Shown here one piece after another: positions 60,681 through 64,000 of a stretch of DNA of 64,000 nt (its first letter is position 1; each line of letters opens with the position of its first letter). A program made the position numbers and the translations under genes. This stretch comes from Flavipsychrobacter sp. (lineage in GTDB: Bacteria > Bacteroidota > Bacteroidia > Chitinophagales > Chitinophagaceae). The DNA lies in the NCBI GenBank assembly GCA_024508935.1, contig JANINW010000037.1, forward strand, positions 1 to 64,000. The letters run 5' to 3'. The notes beneath the pieces are model-generated. The model was not told the DNA's origin. It did not search any database and saw only the letters and a program-made list of their open reading frames with translations.

Positions 60681-63600
60681 ATGAAGAAATTTTTACCGGC
60701 ATTACTTGTATGGGTACTGGCTTTGCCTGCCCTGGCACAGGAAAATGAATACCGCAGCAAGAGCAATCCCTTGTATTGGAAAAACCGTGTGCCCGATAAG
60801 GCATACTGGCAGCAGGATGTGCACTATAAAATTGATGCGCGTATAGACGAGACAACAGATATTATAGAGGCTACGGAAAACCTGCAATATTGGAACAATT
60901 CGCCGGATACACTGCACTTTGTCTATTTCCATCTATGGCAGAATGCTTTCGTCAAAGGGTCGCACCTGCACGAGCTGGAAGAAGCTACCAATTTTAAACC
61001 CCGTTTAGGCAAATATGAAAAGCAGGGGTTGGGTACCGTGGTAGATGAATGGGTGGTAGATGGCCTGAGTACCAAAACAGAGCTGGATAATACCATTATA
61101 AAAGTGTACCTGCCTAAGCCGCTATACCCGGGTGCAAAAACTACTTTCAGCCTGAAGTTTAAAACCTATTATGATAAAGGGGCTACACGCCGCCGTATGC
61201 AAATGTGGGACGCCTGGGGCTACCGCCATTACAATGGTGTGCAGTGGTTCCCGAAGATGTGCGTATATGACCGCAAGTTTGGCTGGGATACTTACCAGCA
61301 CCTGAACAAGGAGTTTTACGGCGATTTCGGTTCTTATGATGTGTCGCTGGATTTTGCATCGAACTATATAGTAGAAGCAACAGGCATGCTGCAAAATCGC
61401 AAAGAAGTGCTGCCCGATGAACTGAGAGCGAAACTGGACATCAAGAACTTTGCGAACAAGAAATGGGAAGAAAAACCATCGGAGATCATTCCGTATAAAA
61501 AAGGCGAGCGTAAAGTGTGGCATTTTAAAGCTAACAATGTGCATGATTTTGCTTTTACCGCAGATCCTTCATACCGCATAGGCACAGCTACCTGGAATGG
61601 GGTGGAATGCGTAGCATTGGTACAGGAGCCACACGCGGCCGGCTGGCAGAATGGTGCTGAATATGTAGCAAAGATCATCCAGACATTTTCTGAGGATATA
61701 GGCATGTATCAATACCCTAAGATGGTGGCGGCTGATGCACGTGATGGCATGGAATACCCTATGCTGACAATGGACGGCGGCAGAGACCCCGGCTATCGCG
61801 GTTTACTGGTGCATGAAATAGCGCATAATTGGTTTTACGGGCAGGTAGGCAATAATGAGACCTATCGCGCGGCGCTGGACGAAGGCTTTACGCAATTCCT
61901 TACAGCATGGGGCCTGCGCAAGATTGATGGCGATACGCTGAAAGAAGACCAGCCTAAATCGAAATACAGGCGCATGTTCCGTGAACCGGAGATAGTGGCC
62001 GACAGGCGTGTATATGTCGCATACCTGTACGATGCATTGAATAAAGAAGAATTGCCGCTGAATACGCATTCAAATGATTTCAACAATGCGCTGGGCCACG
62101 AAGGCGGCTACCGCGGCGTATATTATAAAACCGCTACTATGCTGTATAACCTGCAGTATACGCTGGGCGATTCACTATTCCTGGCAGCTATGCAGCATTA
62201 TTTCCACCAGTGGCGCTTTGCGCATCCTTATTTCGAGGATTTCAGGAACAGCATCATTCAGTTTACCCATACCGATCTTAACTGGTTTTTTGATCAATGG
62301 CTGGAGACAACCAAAACAATCGATTACAGTATCCGAAACATAAAAAGAATACCGGGCACCGATAGCTTTGCTATTAAGCTGCGCCGTAATGGGCAGATGC
62401 AAATGCCTATAGATTTTACCGTTACTGCACGCAACGGTAGCATGTATGATTACCACATACCAAATACATGGTTTACCAGGCAGACTAATGCTACGGTATT
62501 GCCCAAATGGTACGGATGGAATAAACTGCATGATACCTATACCGCCCATGTGCAGGTACCCGGCGGTATAAAAAATGTATTGCTGGATACCAGCTACAGG
62601 CTGGCAGATATTTATATGCTGGATAATTACAAATCGCGCGGACTGCCATTCTCACCGAAAGGGCTGGTTGTTAAAGCAGATGGAGGTACGGCAAATCCCT
62701 GGGACAGGAAACATAACCGCGCTTATTTGCGTCCGGACGTATGGTGGAACCCCGTGGATGGTATAAAGTTGGGCCTGCACCTGGAAGGCGATTACATGTT
62801 TACCATGCATAAGGTAGATGCCAGTATATGGTGCAATACACATTTCCTGCAAGGGTATGACTACCTGAGCACTAAAAGCCAGGGCTGGTATGATAAATAT
62901 GTTCCGCTGAACTATTCGGTGAATTATATTTCTCCTCTCACCCGTTTCATGCCAAAGTTGCAATTGCAGCTAAACAGCCGCCTGCTGGATGGTTTATGGT
63001 ACCATCGCCTTGGCTTTAACTGGTTGATAAACGAAGTGAACACTGTTTCATTGTACGGGCAAACTATGTACCGTAACAGCAATTATGACCTGGACTATCT
63101 TATTTATGCAAGCGAATGGAGCAGTACCCGTTCAAGGACGAACACATCTCTGAATGCAAGCTGGGAACACCGTTATAATTATATGCGCGGTTCAGGCGTG
63201 TATAAGTTCAGCGTACGTGCACCTTTCTTTACGGGCAATAATGCAAATGCTTTCAATTATGCCTACGCGCAGTTAGAAGCGGTGAACAATAACAGGCTGG
63301 GTAAGCTGGATATACGCACCCGCTTATTTGGCCGCTATGGCATGGGCAATAGCATACCTTCAGAAAGTGCCTTATGGTTAGCTGGTGCTAATCCTGAAGA
63401 ATTGATGGATAATAAATATACCCGCAGTAAAGGTTTCATTCCCGATAGCTGGCAAGGTATCTCCCGTTACGAGACCAGTCATTTTCAGCAGGGTGGCGGA
63501 CTTAACCTGCGTGGATATGCCGGTTATTTTGTTGCCGATGAAAGGAACGGCAACCCGATGGTAGGCTATAAAGGCCGCAGCGGTGTATCGGGCAATATTG

Positions 63601-63935
63601 AAGTGGATATAGATAACTATTTCGCCTTCCGTCCTAAGATAGTAAGAGATATACTACACCTGGATGTGTATGCCTTTGCCGATGCTGGTATTATAGAATT
63701 AAGCAGGGCAAATACTGCTGCATTTGAAAACAGCATACCCACCACCATGTGGAGTGATTTCAGGGTAGACGCAGGTATTGGTATGGCACTAACGATAAAA
63801 AAATGGGGATGGTTTGATAAGGCAAAACCACTTACACTTCGTTTTGATATGCCCCTGTTGATTAACAGGCCTCCTTATGCCAATCCGCAATATGCCACAT
63901 TCAGGTATGTAATAGGCGTGAACCGTACATTCTAA
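60681..63935 (+). CDS. M1 family metallopeptidase, exported
   Basis: A 1084-residue protein with a signal peptide (LPALLVWVLALPALAQ). The zinc site is VHEIAHNWFYGQVGNNETYRAALDEGFTQF, with HExxH and the third Glu ligand 19 residues on; GMEYPMLTMDGG replaces the canonical GAMEN exopeptidase motif, common in this Bacteroidota subgroup. The C-terminal half (from about residue 660, LPFSPKGLVVKADGGTANPWDRKHNRAYLRPDVWWN) is rich in barrel-like strands ending FRYVIGVNRTF, suggesting an outer-membrane beta-barrel fused to the protease. Final Phe fits BAM substrate recognition. A terminator follows. Confidence 0.9.
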   Translation: MKKFLPALLVWVLALPALAQENEYRSKSNPLYWKNRVPDKAYWQQDVHYKIDARIDETTDIIEATENLQYWNNSPDTLHFVYFHLWQNAFVKGSHLHELEEATNFKPRLGKYEKQGLGTVVDEWVVDGLSTKTELDNTIIKVYLPKPLYPGAKTTFSLKFKTYYDKGATRRRMQMWDAWGYRHYNGVQWFPKMCVYDRKFGWDTYQHLNKEFYGDFGSYDVSLDFASNYIVEATGMLQNRKEVLPDELRAKLDIKNFANKKWEEKPSEIIPYKKGERKVWHFKANNVHDFAFTADPSYRIGTATWNGVECVALVQEPHAAGWQNGAEYVAKIIQTFSEDIGMYQYPKMVAADARDGMEYPMLTMDGGRDPGYRGLLVHEIAHNWFYGQVGNNETYRAALDEGFTQFLTAWGLRKIDGDTLKEDQPKSKYRRMFREPEIVADRRVYVAYLYDALNKEELPLNTHSNDFNNALGHEGGYRGVYYKTATMLYNLQYTLGDSLFLAAMQHYFHQWRFAHPYFEDFRNSIIQFTHTDLNWFFDQWLETTKTIDYSIRNIKRIPGTDSFAIKLRRNGQMQMPIDFTVTARNGSMYDYHIPNTWFTRQTNATVLPKWYGWNKLHDTYTAHVQVPGGIKNVLLDTSYRLADIYMLDNYKSRGLPFSPKGLVVKADGGTANPWDRKHNRAYLRPDVWWNPVDGIKLGLHLEGDYMFTMHKVDASIWCNTHFLQGYDYLSTKSQGWYDKYVPLNYSVNYISPLTRFMPKLQLQLNSRLLDGLWYHRLGFNWLINEVNTVSLYGQTMYRNSNYDLDYLIYASEWSSTRSRTNTSLNASWEHRYNYMRGSGVYKFSVRAPFFTGNNANAFNYAYAQLEAVNNNRLGKLDIRTRLFGRYGMGNSIPSESALWLAGANPEELMDNKYTRSKGFIPDSWQGISRYETSHFQQGGGLNLRGYAGYFVADERNGNPMVGYKGRSGVSGNIEVDIDNYFAFRPKIVRDILHLDVYAFADAGIIELSRANTAAFENSIPTTMWSDFRVDAGIGMALTIKKWGWFDKAKPLTLRFDMPLLINRPPYANPQYATFRYVIGVNRTF

Positions 63936-63953
63936 ACAGGTATTCGAGATAAC

Positions 63954-63980
63954 AAAAAGCTCCCGTTATGGGAGCTTTTT
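63954..63980. terminator. Intrinsic terminator of the M1 gene
   Basis: AAAAAGCTCCC and GGGAGCTTTTT form an 11-bp stem with a 5-nt loop and T-runs on both strands, 19 nt after the stop. Confidence 0.85.
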
Positions 63981-64000
63981 GTATACGCTTATGCGTTACC

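Noticed and set aside
1-64000. tRNA, rRNA, IS elements, prophage, CRISPR-Cas or integron signs
   Set aside because: Looked for on reading; no transposase, integrase, Cas gene, spacer array or cloverleaf-like stretch was seen. A scan with tRNAscan-SE and Infernal would be decisive.

Overview
The window looks like chromosomal DNA of a Bacteroidota species, most likely from the Chitinophagales/Sphingobacteriia side. The evidence is: type IX secretion (T9SS) C-terminal sorting tails of both type A and type B, a PorP/SprF-like protein, a MurF-alanine racemase fusion, a SecDF fusion, DUF3822 next to rsmD, YtxJ, and upstream -7 elements of the form TAnnTTTG. Shine-Dalgarno sites are mostly absent. 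I see no phage, IS element, CRISPR array, rRNA or tRNA.

Region 1 (1-15.4 kb, all minus strand, transcribed right to left) is one compact surface-glycan operon. It begins with a Wza-like export lipoprotein and a Wzc-like chain-length regulator/tyrosine kinase with a Tyr/Gly-rich tail. Then come an ABC flippase-type exporter, a GT4, a GT25, a NodB-like deacetylase, an acyltransferase-3, a GT4, an AsnB-type amidotransferase and three more glycosyltransferases, the last cut by the window edge. Most junctions are 4-8 nt overlaps or gaps under 30 nt. Several starts are GTG.

Region 2 (15.4-15.75 kb) is the only gene-free stretch over 300 nt. It holds four perfect DnaA-box 9-mers within 132 nt and is a candidate replication origin or DnaA-binding locus.

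Region 3 (15.75-30 kb) is mostly housekeeping: pdxH preceded by an overlapping 47-codon membrane micro-ORF, a ChrA-type transporter, a SCO1-like copper protein, leuS, four small secreted or lipoprotein hypotheticals, murF-alr, an mlaE permease without mlaF/mlaD beside it, and secDF.

Region 4 (30-39.5 kb) has a large secreted M43-like metalloprotease with a T9SS tail, a tandem pair of small BamE-like proteins, a DUF1232 protein, the DUF3822-rsmD-coaD operon (RsmD with GPPY instead of D/NPPY), a MATE exporter with an upstream mini-ORF, ytxJ and fabD.

Region 5 (39.5-55 kb) is rich in secretion-related surface proteins: two tandem T9SS paralogues whose 3' ends look homogenised, a 1321-residue SBBP-repeat protein, lolA, ftsK, and a plus-strand set of choice-of-anchor-L/type B CTD protein, PorP/SprF and PorE-like OmpA protein. 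That set resembles the substrate plus dedicated T9SS partner arrangement known for SprB/SprF.

Region 6 (55-64 kb) carries prmA, plsY, an M48 lipoprotein peptidase, a spermidine-synthase-like methyltransferase convergently overlapping oxyR, a YdeI/OmdA protein, a PaaI thioesterase and an M1 aminopeptidase. All calls come from reading the sequence; no database search was run.
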